A DNA stretch of 17,428 bases from Cudoniella acicularis (lineage: Eukaryota; Ascomycota; Leotiomycetes; Helotiales; Helotiaceae). Of this stretch, positions 1 to 10,226 are shown one piece after another. The notes under the pieces are model-generated. The model was not told the DNA's origin. It ran no database searches and worked only from the letters and a program-made list of their open reading frames with translations. Position numbers and translations under genes: made by a program. The DNA is taken from NCBI GenBank assembly GCA_013054445.1, contig JAAMPI010001227.1, forward strand, positions 1-17,428, given 5' to 3'. How positions within the stretch are numbered: the stretch's first letter is position 1; the number at the start of each line of letters is the position of its first letter.

Positions 1-1
1 C

Positions 2-337
2 AGGGATAGGGGGTTGGATGATGCTATATTGCGAGGTTTTGAAGAGAGTGATGTTCTGGTGAAATATAGGGAGAGGGGGAGGGAATTTTTGGATGCTGGT
101 GGTGGAGATGGGGGTGGAAGTGGCAATGGGAGGAACAAGCCAGAAACGGGCAAGGCAGCAGAAGAACAGTGGATGGAGGATTGGATTGATGTTCTTTATT
201 GTTTGATTTCGATGGGGTGTTTTCCGGCTGAATTTGGGAAGGGGGGTTGCCATATTAGGAGGGGACCGTGTTTGGGGAATACAGAGGTCATGAGGGGGGT
301 TGGGATGGTTTTAGGGGGTTTTGGGTTTAGGTGTTAG
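2..337 (+). CDS. 3' end of an unidentified gene (C-terminal fragment)
   Basis: The frame is open from the left edge of the window to a TAG at 335-337, about 111 codons, so the start lies outside. The predicted tail begins with a charged, helix-like stretch (GFEESDVLVKYRERGREFL), then a Gly-rich low-complexity linker, then a segment around WMEDWIDVLYCLISMGCFPA that looks like folded protein. It ends in a Gly-rich tail with several cysteines. I do not recognise the family. The DNA is strongly G-rich on this strand, which by itself keeps this frame free of stops, so part of the openness may be compositional. An intron before the stop cannot be excluded. It is transcribed toward the decayed membrane-protein gene that follows. 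Confidence 0.42.
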   Translation, partial: RDRGLDDAILRGFEESDVLVKYRERGREFLDAGGGDGGGSGNGRNKPETGKAAEEQWMEDWIDVLYCLISMGCFPAEFGKGGCHIRRGPCLGNTEVMRGVGMVLGGFGFRC

Positions 338-901
338 GGGGTAAGTAGTTCTGATGAAGTTTTGACTGAGCGCAAGGTTATAAGTTTGCCTCGATACCTG
401 CCTTAGACAGGGGGTCCTTTGCTTATTCGACCTTTTCTGAAAAATTAATTATACATGGGACTGAGAATACCGTGTTCCCCGCCTCAAAACTGTTGGTCGT
501 GTTTTTTTAATTTATATCCCTGAAGATACATCTTCAACAAGCACTGCATATTGTCACATAGCCTCGTATCCCAAAGTGGCTTCTTGCTCCTAGCCGATGC
601 GCTTGCATAGAAAGGTGGTCGCTGAAATGGTACCTACTGAGTTAAAGAAGGTACTTTCACAATCAATTGGTACCGGCTAATCTTTCCTCGTGGCAAAGTG
701 CATCGGCAGTGATCGCCCTTTCCCCCACTGGCCCCCACTTCCCAATGAAACGGGCTGTCACACCTTTGCTACATGTATTATATTGTTTTCAGGCAGTGCA
801 GCCCTATCTCTAGAGTCTGAAATTTTATACTTTTATGGGCTTTCTTCTGCTGGCAGTTGTAGATTTTGCTTCCCACCATTCAATTAGGCGTTATTCGTAT
901 T
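338..901. other. Intergenic, nothing recognised
   Basis: About 560 bases between the partial gene and the decayed membrane-protein gene. Only short open frames without a convincing start or codon pattern occur. It probably holds the 3' UTR of the first gene and the former promoter of the second. No repeat, tRNA or conserved motif was seen. Confidence 0.5.
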
Positions 902-3226
902 ATGGCGCGAAACACTTCAACGCGACAATCTCCCACCATTATGGACATCTCCCTCCTTGATATCAAGGTACGGGAAAGCCATCCTCGGGGAAGGGACGGA
1001 GTTGCACTTTCTTCCACAATAGAATCCACACCGACCCCATCTTCTTCGCAACCTGGCCCACCTCTTATAGCAGCAACGTCTCAATCATATACCATAAGTT
1101 CAGGGGCCGAGAATACTACTGGCGGTCCCGACCAGTCTCAAATCAATGTCACCAGAGTTGCCGAAAGACCGAAAGAGGATCCCAACACGGGTCTTTGGTC
1201 ATCTTTGAAGATTGGATGGAAAACACCTTCTCTAATGGTTGGTTCTTACATTCTTGGTATGATATCCAGGATTTCGAAGCCGGGATCAATCATCCACTAA
1301 TGATATTTGAAGCACTTACTGCCGCTGGAACAAATTTATTTCTCTTTTTACACCTAGATGGAAAACAAATGGAGGGACCTTTCATGATACCGCAGTCAAC
1401 TGTCACCACCTATTCCCATCTTCTTGCTAGTATATTTCGAGCCAGCCTTACGATTACAATTTCCTTAATATTTACACAATTTCTGTGAAATATTCTGAGG
1501 GCCAACTTCATTCGAGTTTCCGACATTGAGTTACTCTATCAACTGCGACAAAATGTATTTTTCTCTGGCTTCTCCAGAAGTTGCGAGGGTATCACCAACA
1601 CTTTTTGTCCCAGGTTTGGTGAGCTAGATAATCTCGGTAATAGCCATTTACCCATCTGGAGCTATAACGGTAGTCTCATCTCCTCGTCAACACAATGTCA
1701 GCATCATTGTGCCGAAGTCCAGCCCGAATGGAACGGAGACACTCCCGTGGAGCGAAATCGATAACTCACTATCTACACACGCTTCTTAGTTTTATTCCCC
1801 CCTATGATTGCAACCGGGACTATGTATAAGTCATGACGGACATCGATTGGACAAAGCGAGCCTAATTGTTTGTTAGAGTCCCTAAGCTTGCATTAATTAC
1901 AGTCGCCAGATTGACTCTATTAGCTGGGAGTATTTTCCAATTCCCAAGCCCTTATGGGAAGAACTGCACCTATCAAGAAGTATTTGCGGGGCCAATATTT
2001 CGTTGCGAAGTTATAACGACCAATGAGACCTCTTCTTTAGTGACTTTATTTCAACCAAATTTCATATATTTCAACCATACCAGCCTCCATTACGACAATT
2101 TGTTCATTCATGAAAGTCCGGTATTTGGTACTTCAACGATGGTCAACCAGTTTGAAACCGAGTTAGATGCGTATAACAATACCGGCTGGAAGCAGATAAT
2201 TGAAACGAAGCAAACTTCATGTCAAATTTTCCAAGTTCTTTATACCTTGAATACAACTTACGAGAATGGTGATCGAACCCTTTCTCTCGATACGGTTCTA
2301 CAGGAACCAATCAATGAAATTGATGACTGTATTTTTAGCATCAAGTTCACATTTCAATCCACCCAACCCGGCCAAACCAAACCTATGCAAAGGATAATGC
2401 GTATGCCCCAGACACCGAATTCGGGGCTTTTAGATTCTTTTGCTGCTACAATTTCATCCCTCGGTTTTCTAAAGCTTACGAAGATATGAATTTGTTGGCT
2501 CGAGTAGACTCACTAATTCAATCCTTTGGAGTTAACCAAACACGTCAATGGATTGAGCCAGAAGGCGAGCTTGAGATTGAATCAAGTAATGGTACTATTT
2601 CTACTCCACTTCAATTAATAGAAACCTTTTGTAAGCATGCTATCTATTGCGCTTAAAATTTGATTTTAACTTTAATATAGATTACAATCTACACTGCCCT
2701 ACACCTTTCCTCTGCAATGCTCGCTTTAATAAGGATACCGATAAAGACATTGAATCAGAATTTCCTTTCCCGGAAGATAATCTCAATTCGGATCTTCAAA
2801 ACATCACAATAAGCTTCTTGTTATGCACTTCCACATTGGAACACCACCGCCACGGTCCTCGTCACAGAATTCGTGAACGTCTACTCTTTCTCCAGCAAAC
2901 TGTATCTAATCCTTTCATATTTCATTCCACTGGCTCTTATGCTTCCCAACTTATTCCTAGGAGCATACTCCATTCAGCCGAATGGGATTTGCGCGATAGA
3001 TAGCGAATTCATTCAACTTTTGACAACTACATTCGGCAGCAAGGAACTGGAGAGGGCTTCTTGGAGTAGCTGTCTTGGAGGGGATCAAATTGATTCGAAA
3101 GAGCTTTTAGAAATGAAGATTCTGTTTGGAGAGTTGGTTAGTGGGGATAGGGAGACGGTTGGACCGCGGAGAACAGGCTTTGGTACTGAAGATGAGGTGG
3201 TGCCGTTGAGAAGGAATAGGTTGTAA
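902..3226 (+). pseudogene. Decayed fungal multi-pass membrane glycoprotein gene
   Basis: From ATG 902 the translation can be followed in pieces to TAA at about 3226. An N-terminal Ser/Thr/Pro-rich segment leads to a membrane helix ending LMVGSYIL. A plausible 56-nt intron (1257-1312) joins this to LTAAGTNLFLFLHLDGK and a second helix ending in FTQFL. Then come NFIRVSDIELLYQLRQNV, a third hydrophobic stretch, an extracellular domain with FPSPYGKNCTY and many N-x-S/T sites, a 50-nt intron (2631-2680), NVYSF and a last membrane helix. As I remember it, this order (two or three N-terminal helices, a SPCG-NCSY-like motif, NVYS plus a C-terminal helix) is typical of large fungal membrane proteins of unknown function. 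Lesions: TGA 1486-1488 where Trp is expected; +1 T in the run near 1558-1563; TAG 1625-1627; TAG 1787-1789; TAA 1863-1865; frame changes near 2384 and 2812-2822. The Trp-codon stops fit G-to-A change. Confidence 0.75.
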
Positions 3227-3606
3227 CTTTGACACAGAGCAGGCGAGGAGAAGTAATTTTTTAAGGAGTAGGAAATTAATAATATGGTTTATAGTACCAT
3301 TATAGGTGTTTTTCTTTCGCTTTGCAGTACACTTACTTACAGGCAGTTCTCACTAAATAATAGCGTCCCATATCCTGAAATCCAGCGGTTAACACGCTAA
3401 ATTTAAGCATGTAATCCTCACACTTCGGCGAGCTTTGCGCTGCATAAGTACTTATTACTAACTTTGACATATTGAAACTTTATTATTTTCCGAGTCGCAA
3501 TTAATTGTTCTGGGTTAGTCTGTTTTCGTGCTGTTGCGATGCGACGCCTGGAGGATGCAGGGCTGGTGTTGGTTTATACTGAGTTGTGAACTGGTTTTAG
3601 TAAGCA

Positions 3607-3648
3607 CTCCCCTGAAATTTAGCATGTCGTATGCTGAATTTCAGGGAG
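3607..3648. repeat. Inverted repeat / hairpin
   Basis: The arm CCCTGAAATTTAGCAT (3610-3625) pairs with ATGCTGAATTTCAGGG (3631-3646) across a 5-nt loop (GTCGT). That is 16 base pairs with a single G-T wobble. A bulged C at 3609 allows two further pairs (3607-3608 with 3647-3648). This is too long for chance at this spacing. It could be a small palindromic element, a terminator-like structure or a remnant of a foldback transposon. Function unknown. Confidence 0.6.
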
Positions 3649-4792
3649 TCAGCTACTCATGCTGTCGCGATGGTGCTGATAACAACATAATTGAATTGTG
3701 CACTCATTATATTGCGTCCGTCTTCAATTTCGTACAGGCACAGGAGACGTTTCTTCTGAAACAGGAGAGAGGCTATTACGACTGGCCGTTTAAAACTACC
3801 TAGCTAGAATTAGATTTTTTTACTGCCAACTGTCGATTCTATGGGATGTTGGTTCTCGCTTGCCACGGAGCGCGAAAGGGGGGCTGCTGACTGAGAAACT
3901 GCTTAGCTACCAACTAAACTTTTCGTGATTGGATTTCAGATCGCTTTTTTTTTTACTAACAAACCATTGATAATCACGACGAGTGTGGTTCAGATCTGTG
4001 GTCCTTCGTTATCTTTTGATGCAAGTTTTCAAGATGTCTTCGTCTTGGGTCTTCTAACGTGTTGACGCGTTCGCTGCTTATACCTGCACCTTTTCACGCA
4101 ATGCATTCCTGCTTTTACCTGCCACCACTGAGGCAAGCTATTATCCAGCTTCTAGAAACTCCGAACTAAGAGGGTCGGAGCTGTCTAGACGTTTTGGAAA
4201 AAGATCACATCAATGCGATCAGATCACGTGAGTCCTTTTCTTAAGGGGTTTTCTTTTCATTCGGAATCTTTCAATGAATCTTGAAGATTGCCAATTGTTT
4301 GGATTTTGGAGCTAACCTTGAGTCATGAGTCTTATGTGAGACTTGTATAAAGTCATAATACATTGTTTATACTATCACGTGCGAGCCATTTGCATTTATC
4401 CAAAGTTTTGGAAGGTACTTCTTAACTTCTTTCGTAAAGCTTACCAAGTGGCACATCTTTCCAACACCGAATTAGGGGAAATAATTTAAGTTATTTGTGC
4501 AAGTTTGTTTCCCATCTCGAAACTCGATAACAAGTTTTTGAAGTTCCAAAATGTAGCACGTCTTGTCCCAATCATTGGATCTTACCAAAAGGGGGTGGCC
4601 AAAGGATCGGGATTTCATATCCCTAACACCCTGCACAACATTCAAAAGCTTGAATTTTTGATTCCACCTGTTCACCCTGAGTCAGTCTTCTCATTGGACT
4701 ACTCAAACGCTATCCGGCAACCCCGTTAGTAAATATGGGGATCTGCAAGGGCCGTGACACACCTCCGAGATAACACAGGTACAAGGTACAAG

Positions 4793-4835
4793 ATAATACT
4801 TTACTGTATTATTGATCGCTCGCGCGCCGCGCGAG
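4793..4835. repeat. Two adjacent hairpins, one very CpG-rich
   Basis: ATAATAC (4793-4799) pairs with GTATTAT (4806-4812) around a 6-nt loop. Seven bases later, CTCGCGC (4819-4825) pairs with GCGCGAG (4829-4835) around a 3-nt loop. The second stem is a dense CpG cluster in otherwise AT-rich DNA. Just upstream is a short direct repeat, GGTACAAGGTACAA. Together they could mark the end of a mobile element, but no partner end was found. Confidence 0.45.
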
Positions 4836-4860
4836 GACATTTTGTGAGCCGAAATTATTA

Positions 4861-5109
4861 TGATAAGAACATATTAATGAGGAAAGAAACTCCATAGATC
4901 AGCCAACTCGGTGTTCATTCCACCAATTAAACTCGCAGAAGTCCGGATCTCAGACCCATGCTCCGCTTGTTCCTCTTCGCTAAGAATGCTCCTTCCTATT
5001 TGAATACAAGTCTAATATCTAGGTTTATTAACCCCTCTTGCGCATCAAAAGTGGAAGGAATGATGATAAGCTTTTAAAAGAAACTCTTGGCCCTCCCCGA
5101 GTGCTTGGC
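4861..5109 (+). promoter_or_regulatory. Putative promoter of the sedolisin gene (GATA and PacC-type sites)
   Basis: Two TGATAAG motifs (4861-4867 and 5064-5070) match the HGATAR site of fungal GATA factors such as AreA. They lie about 270 and 70 bases before the ATG. Two CTTGGC motifs (5086-5091 and 5104-5109) are the reverse complement of the PacC pH-response core GCCAAG. A TTTTAAAA stretch at 5072-5079 could serve as a TATA-like element. Nitrogen- and pH-responsive control is known for secreted fungal proteases, so the sites are plausible. Each motif is short enough to occur by chance, and the CTTGGC pair may lie in the 5' UTR. Confidence 0.35.
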
Positions 5110-5134
5110 TCAACACACCACCCAAGGGTTCAAG

Positions 5135-7640
5135 ATGCTGGCTTCGCAATTCGTTCTTCTCGCCATCGCAGCTCTCACGAGTGCTGCACCTGCATCAGTC
5201 AAGCATGTGTTGCATGAAAAACGACACGCACCGGCCTCGGATTGGGTCAAAGGCGCTCGCATCGAAGGAAGTGCGATTCTGCCTATGCGTATTGGCCTGA
5301 CCCAAACGAATCTTGATAATGGATACGACTATCTCATGGAGGTGTAAGCACTTTTCCTCTGGTATTGGCCCTGGTCAGTCTGGGGCTGCAGCGGCATTTG
5401 ATAATTTCATGTTTGGCATTCAAGATGGAATTGTAATCTAACAATATTTAGTTCACATCCAGAATCCCCCAAATATGGCCAGTATTGGACACCAGAGGAG
5501 GTGCACGATGCATTTGCACCTCCCGAGGAAGCCGTGAACGCCGTCAAAGAGTGGTTGTTCGCTTTTGGAATTCACGACTCACGTGTCGTCCATTCTGACA
5601 ACAAAGGATGGTTGGCATTCGATGCATCTGTTGATGAAGCCGAAAGACTTCTCCTTACAGAATTCCATGAGCATGAACATGCGTACAGCTCCAAGGTTCG
5701 AGTTGGATGTGACCAGTGAGTTTTTGGAATTTCCCTGAAGATCGGAAACTGACAAAGACTTCAGGTATCACGTGCCAGAGCATCTCCAAGGTCACATCGA
5801 TTACATCACTCCAGGTGTCAAGCTCACACAGGTTGTGAAGAGAACAGTCAAGACAAAACGAGATACGCCTCATTTCCCAAAGCCACCCAACCGTCTTTCC
5901 AAACCATTAGATGATGCTTCATGGCATTATAAGCCACCCGGTGCCAGTAGTCTTCCCAAAGATTTGCAAGGCTGTAGCGCAAATATCACTCCAACGTGCA
6001 TCAAAGCTCTGTATTGCATTCCGGACGCAACCTCGGCGGCAGAGGGCAATAGTCTTGGTCTGTATGAGCAGGGGGATTATTTTGCAAAATCGGACATCGA
6101 TCTCTTCTACGTTGAATATGCTCCATGGGTTCCACAAGGAACCTATCCCATTCCAGCACTTATCGATGGTGCAGAGTTTGGTGTTGCGGCTGACAGCGCG
6201 CTGAATACTGGGGAATCTGACATTGATATTGATATGGCGTAAGTGAAATCTTCTCGGTCCTCGGTTGTTGCTTGAAACAAATCGAAGTTCTTCATATCCC
6301 ACGGGTTGTGTGATATCCAAGCTCTTGAAGTTTTCTGGGCGTTGAGTGGAAAGCTTGGGCTTTCGTTGAAATTTGCTAACAAGATTAGTTACTCTCTGAT
6401 TTATCCTCAGACTGTAACTCTTTATCAGGTCGATGATCAAATTTACGAGCCCGAAGAAGTGGCAACTACTAATCTTTTCAACACCTTCCTTGACGCTCTT
6501 GACGGCGTAAGTCCTCTTTCATTTCTATGAATGCCCGCATGCTAACTTTGGAAGTCTTACTGTACTTATACTGCTTATGGCGAGACCGGAAACAACCCGA
6601 GCATTGATCCCGTGTACCCTGACCCAGCAGCGGGCGGTTACAAAGGTAAACCAATTTCCAAATCCTATAATTATCAACTCACAGGTAGCAGGTCAATTGC
6701 AATGTGGTGTGTACACTCCAACGAAAGTAATCAGTGCTTCTTATGGGCAAGCGGAATCCGATCTCCCGGTCAACTATACCAAACGCCAATGCAACGAGTT
6801 CATGAAGCTAGGTCTCCAAGGACACTCAATTCTCACTGCTTCCGGAGACTACGGTGTTGCTTCCTTTCCCGGCGACGGAGGAGCAAATGGTTGTTTGGGT
6901 CCCGAAGGAACAATCTTCAACCCCCAGTATCCAGGAAACTGCCCATATATTACTTCCGTTGGAGGAACTCAGCTTTACCCGGACCAGACCGTTCTCGATG
7001 CCGAAAGTGTGATGCACGTCAATCTTTCAGGGACCGCCCAGAACTTCTCCTCCTCTGGAGGCTTTTCTAATTACTTCCCTCAACCGTTATATCAAAAAGC
7101 TGCGGTTGCGAAGTACTTCTCCATTGCCGACCTACCATATCCATATTATTCCGAATTCAATGTCAATGTCAGCACCACCAAAGGCTTGTACAACAGAATC
7201 GGCAGAGGATACCCCGACATTTCCGCCAATGGAGCCAATTATCGGGCATATACAAATGGCACAGATTTCCATTACTACGGTACAAGTTTGGCCTCGCCAT
7301 TGTTTGCGTCGGTATTGACTTTGGTATGTTCTCTTTCCAGCAGAAGTCGCCTCAACTGACATTTGAAAAGCTCAATGAAGAACGGCTTGCAGCTGGGAAG
7401 GGACCAATCGGTTTCGTGAATCCTGTTTTCTACGCACATCCAGAGGTTCTTAATGATATCACGAATGGGACGAATGTTGGATGTGGAAGTCAAGGATTTC
7501 ATGCTGCTCCTGGGTACGTCATTACGACTCCTATTTGATATGTAAAATTTTGCTAATTGAATATCAGATGGGATCCTTCCACAGGATTGGGTACGCCGAA
7601 CTACCCGAAGATGAAAGAACTGTTCTTGTCTTTGCCATAA
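5135..7640 (+). CDS. Sedolisin, secreted tripeptidyl-peptidase (peptidase family S53)
   Basis: Predicted to cleave tripeptides from protein N-termini outside the cell at acid pH. Eight exons: 5135-5343, 5452-5715, 5765-6238, 6389-6506, 6555-6645, 6692-7323, 7371-7513, 7568-7640. They join to 2004 nt (667 residues) with no stop, and most introns carry CTAAC, CTGAC or CTAAT. Residues 1-18 are a signal peptide (MLASQFVLLAIAAL...). About 35-185 form the Pro-kumamolisin-type prodomain. Lys189-Arg190 is a possible Kex2 site, after which the mature enzyme begins. The catalytic set is complete: Glu308 and Asp312 in GESDID, oxyanion Asp438 in SGDYGV, and Ser584 in GTSLASP. The C-terminal DPSTGLGTPNY is the usual calcium-binding loop. 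Start 5135 has a good context (CAAGATGC) and leads straight into the signal peptide. The 46-nt fifth intron needs the second of two nearby AGs (6691) to keep GYKGQLQCGVY in frame. The gene looks fully functional. Confidence 0.93.
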
Positions 7641-7969
7641 AGTAATACGAAGAAGGATCATGATCTGTGAACTTCAATTGCCACAGCTAGTTTAGTTTAT
7701 TAATAATTAGAACAATAGCAACACACTGTGAGAAATTTTCGGGGTTTTACTTCCGTATTGGATGCTATGGTAGATGAGCCGAATGCATAGAAATCACGTA
7801 TTTGCCATATTCACCGTCTCGGCAGGTGGTCGGGCAAATTCATATTGCCTACTTGACATGCTCCTCTTTTCCTCCTCAACTTCAACCTTTCCCATCCACT
7901 CTCACCCCTTGAACATCTTTGACGAAACAAAGCCAACATCGCAAGAAGTGACGCATTTGATCCGAGAGC
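7641..7969. other. Intergenic between sedolisin and PR1
   Basis: About 330 bases. The first part is AT-rich and probably holds the sedolisin polyadenylation region. From about 7860 the sequence becomes C/T-rich (TCCTCCTCAACTTCAACC), as is common just upstream of fungal start codons, which fits a promoter and 5' UTR for PR1. Confidence 0.4.
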
Positions 7970-8820
7970 ATGGAAAACCAGGAACTGTCCTCGCTGGTAG
8001 CAACATTCTCCAACCTCAGCCTTATCACTGTTGAGTACTGCTCCTTCTCTGGGGGCGAGTGCCATGGCGTCAACTATCAGTCTTGCACGATCTCTGATGT
8101 TACACTCTACAACTGCTCCATTTCCACCAGTGATCTCAAGAATTGCAAGCTCATTGAATGTGTTGTTGGTACTCCGCAAGATTCGAAGCCAGCGCCACAC
8201 CATATCACTTTGGCCCGCGACTGCGAGTTTACTGATTGCTTTCTGAGAAATGTGAAGATCCGCCGCTCAAAGGTGATCTTTTCTGACCTTTATCCCATTT
8301 ACCAATGCCACATTCAGAGATTGCGAATGTGAGCCCATTTGATTCTCGCACGATGTTTTTTCAAGCTGATCGAAAATAGTGAAGGCTGTGTAAAGAAGAA
8401 TGGAGACGCTGTTGCCAACATCCGAAATATCCAAAACTCTCGAACATCTCGCCGTGGTACCGAGGAACTGAAAGAGCTCAAAGTCGAATTTTGCACCGAC
8501 CCCTCGCACAAGGGAAGATTTGCTACAACGTGTACAAACCCCAAAGTCGTTACAGACTATATCCTGAGTTCATTGAAGAAGTTCCCAACACTTTCGATTG
8601 GATTAAAATTCGCAGTGCCAAAAAATTCGCAGTGCCAAAAAATGCTCCGTTAGATCATCCAACCCCCGGCGTCGATAACCCCTCAGACTTTTACAAGTAT
8701 TGCTTGCAGCCAACTATTTTCAAACTTGGGGTCGAAGCAGAAAGGAGCATTGAGATTAATGGGAACGAGAATACACATACCAGATGGTGGACTTGGGATG
8801 CAAGTTATGGCATGGCATAG
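7970..8820 (+). pseudogene. PR1: broken pentapeptide-repeat paralogue
   Basis: From ATG 7970 the frame runs to TGA 8330-8332 (120 codons). From Cys24 it shows cysteine-rich pentapeptides such as CTISD VTLYN and SDLKN CKLIE. A VGTPQD loop follows, then CEFTD CFLRN and RRSKVIF. This block closely matches PR2 in order and wording. Beyond the stop, the same frame continues (SRRGTEELKELKVEF), then a frame change leads to a second open stretch ending at TAG 8818-8820. Its end (EINGNENTHTRWWTW) resembles the end of PR3 (IIPGN...TRSVKWTW). The E-x-R segment expected in between is missing, so the middle has probably been deleted. A 17-bp tandem duplication (8606-8639) can explain the frame change. A truncated 120-residue repeat protein could still be made. 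The paralogy of the N-terminal half is clear; the assignment of the C-terminal half is weaker. Confidence 0.62.
8606..8639. repeat. 17-bp tandem duplication inside PR1
   Basis: The unit AAATTCGCAGTGCCAAA occurs at 8606-8622 and again at 8623-8639 without any difference. Seventeen is not a multiple of three, so the duplication shifts the frame by exactly the amount needed to connect the upstream frame (reading FAVPKN in copy 1) to the downstream frame (FAVPKNAPLDHP in copy 2). Its perfect identity suggests it is recent. Confidence 0.85.
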
Positions 8821-10226
8821 AGGGTTCACGCAATTCGTACGCCGTACCTGGTCAGTGATGAGGGGAGTTTTTGGAGATCGGTGGTCGGAGGGGTGATTTT
8901 TTTTTCCCAGCTAATCTGCAGATTTGAGGGTACAAGGTTTGCCGCTGACCGATAATCCGTGTCCACACTTTTGGAGTCCAAAGTCCTTTGCATAGGCTCC
9001 AAAGCAAAAAGTCAGCAGTTCAGTAGATGGATCAAATGGATCCATTCTCATAACTAAATCATTAATCGCACTTTGGATGATGCAAATGTAAAGACTAACA
9101 TCTAAAGAACGTTTTCGGCTTTCATTACATTTAGATTAAGTATCTTGTTTTCTAAACAGAAGAGATAGTAAAAGAATCAACAGCGATATCAACATCTCTG
9201 GAAAATGGTCACAGGAATGGGTTCTTCTATTACAGTCTCATGGAATACCTATCTGGCTTGAGAGAATTGTAAGGTGCTAATTTCCCAGCGAAAGTCGAAC
9301 TCCAGGAATCCTGGAAGAGACTTGGGTCTCTGTCTCCTGCGTTTGCTCATGTATGTGTATGAGAGTGAAGCAGAACAAGAGAAGAAGAAAAAAGAGTAAA
9401 GTAAAAGGAGAGCAGAAGTTCGCACACCGTACAGCTGCCACATCATGGGGTCTACCGTTCGCTGGCCCTGAGAGGGTGACACTTGCTGCACAAAACACCC
9501 TAAAAAGTAATTCAAGCTGCCTTGTAACGTGGGGAGGGCACTGAGCCGTCCACTGTTACAAGCCCTCACACGTTATAACTCAATATAGAATGGCTGGCCC
9601 CGCAATTTCATGCGGCTTTACCACTGTTTTTGAGTGGCTATTCAGCGTGATTACTGCTGTTCGGTGCTGTCGCAGTGGTGGATTCCAGTCTCTATTTTCA
9701 AAGCTCTACAGCTTCCCGTTTACTCCACTATTTACTGACTTACTGCACACATTTAATTATTCGAAACTAATCTTTTACACAAAGCCAAAAGGAGGTTAGA
9801 TTGAAGGCCTACGAAGGGGTTGATTTGAGAACTACGTACCTGCTAACATAGATTTTTCTTGTACCTGAAGTTGGCGTTTAAGCGAAAACATGCAGTAACA
9901 CTTCAAAATGATAAAATAACAAACAATGATTACTTTGATTAAAATACATAAATATATTTCCAGATTTTATAAGAACTTTTCTCTTTAAGAATAGTCCAAT
10001 AGCTTCATTGAAAGTGCTTTAACCCCTGAAGTGTCTTTTCACGCAAGCACGTGATACGCGAACTTACCATTTGTGGGATATGGGTGCAGAAAAGTCTAGG
10101 GACTTGAAATCTCTGCCCTTTGCTGACTCGGCCAAGGTAACCACCAAGCCTTCACGATTGTTGCAACTTCCACAGCACAACACCAAGTTCCCAACTGTTT
10201 CCAACCACGCCCTCAATGCTCGAAAA
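8821..10226. other. Intergenic between PR1 and PR2
   Basis: About 1.4 kb without a supported gene. Open frames near 9249-9569 on both strands begin at non-ATG codons or are low in complexity (runs of A and G on one strand). The part from 9890 to 10020 is very AT-rich. A CACGTG core lies at about 10048-10053, before the PR2 start. An earlier in-frame ATG at 10080 also precedes the preferred start of PR2. Confidence 0.4.

Larger units (their letters stand above)
3227..5060. other. Gene-poor intergenic region
   Basis: Roughly 1.8 kb with no supported gene. The only open frames of note are a 91-codon frame (3528-3803) that starts at CTG or TTG rather than ATG, and a pair of overlapping frames on opposite strands near 4472-4729. 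None resembles a known protein. Two hairpins listed separately (3607-3648 and 4793-4835) stand out. The stretch may contain old transposon remnants, but I see no terminal repeats or transposase motif that would prove it. Confidence 0.45.

Noticed and set aside
3395..3410. CGCTAAATTTAAGCAT resembles the start of fungal large-subunit rRNA (CGCTGAACTTAAGCAT) with two transitions
   Set aside because: The similarity does not extend to either side, so it is not enough to call an rRNA fragment.
3528..3803. 91-codon open frame
   Set aside because: No ATG at its start, no recognisable domain, and it runs through the hairpin at 3607-3648.
4472..4729. Overlapping open frames on opposite strands
   Set aside because: Short, without a convincing start on +, and no recognisable product. 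Likely chance openness.
9249..9569. Overlapping open frames on both strands
   Set aside because: Non-ATG starts, low-complexity A/G-rich DNA, and no domain or conserved motif.
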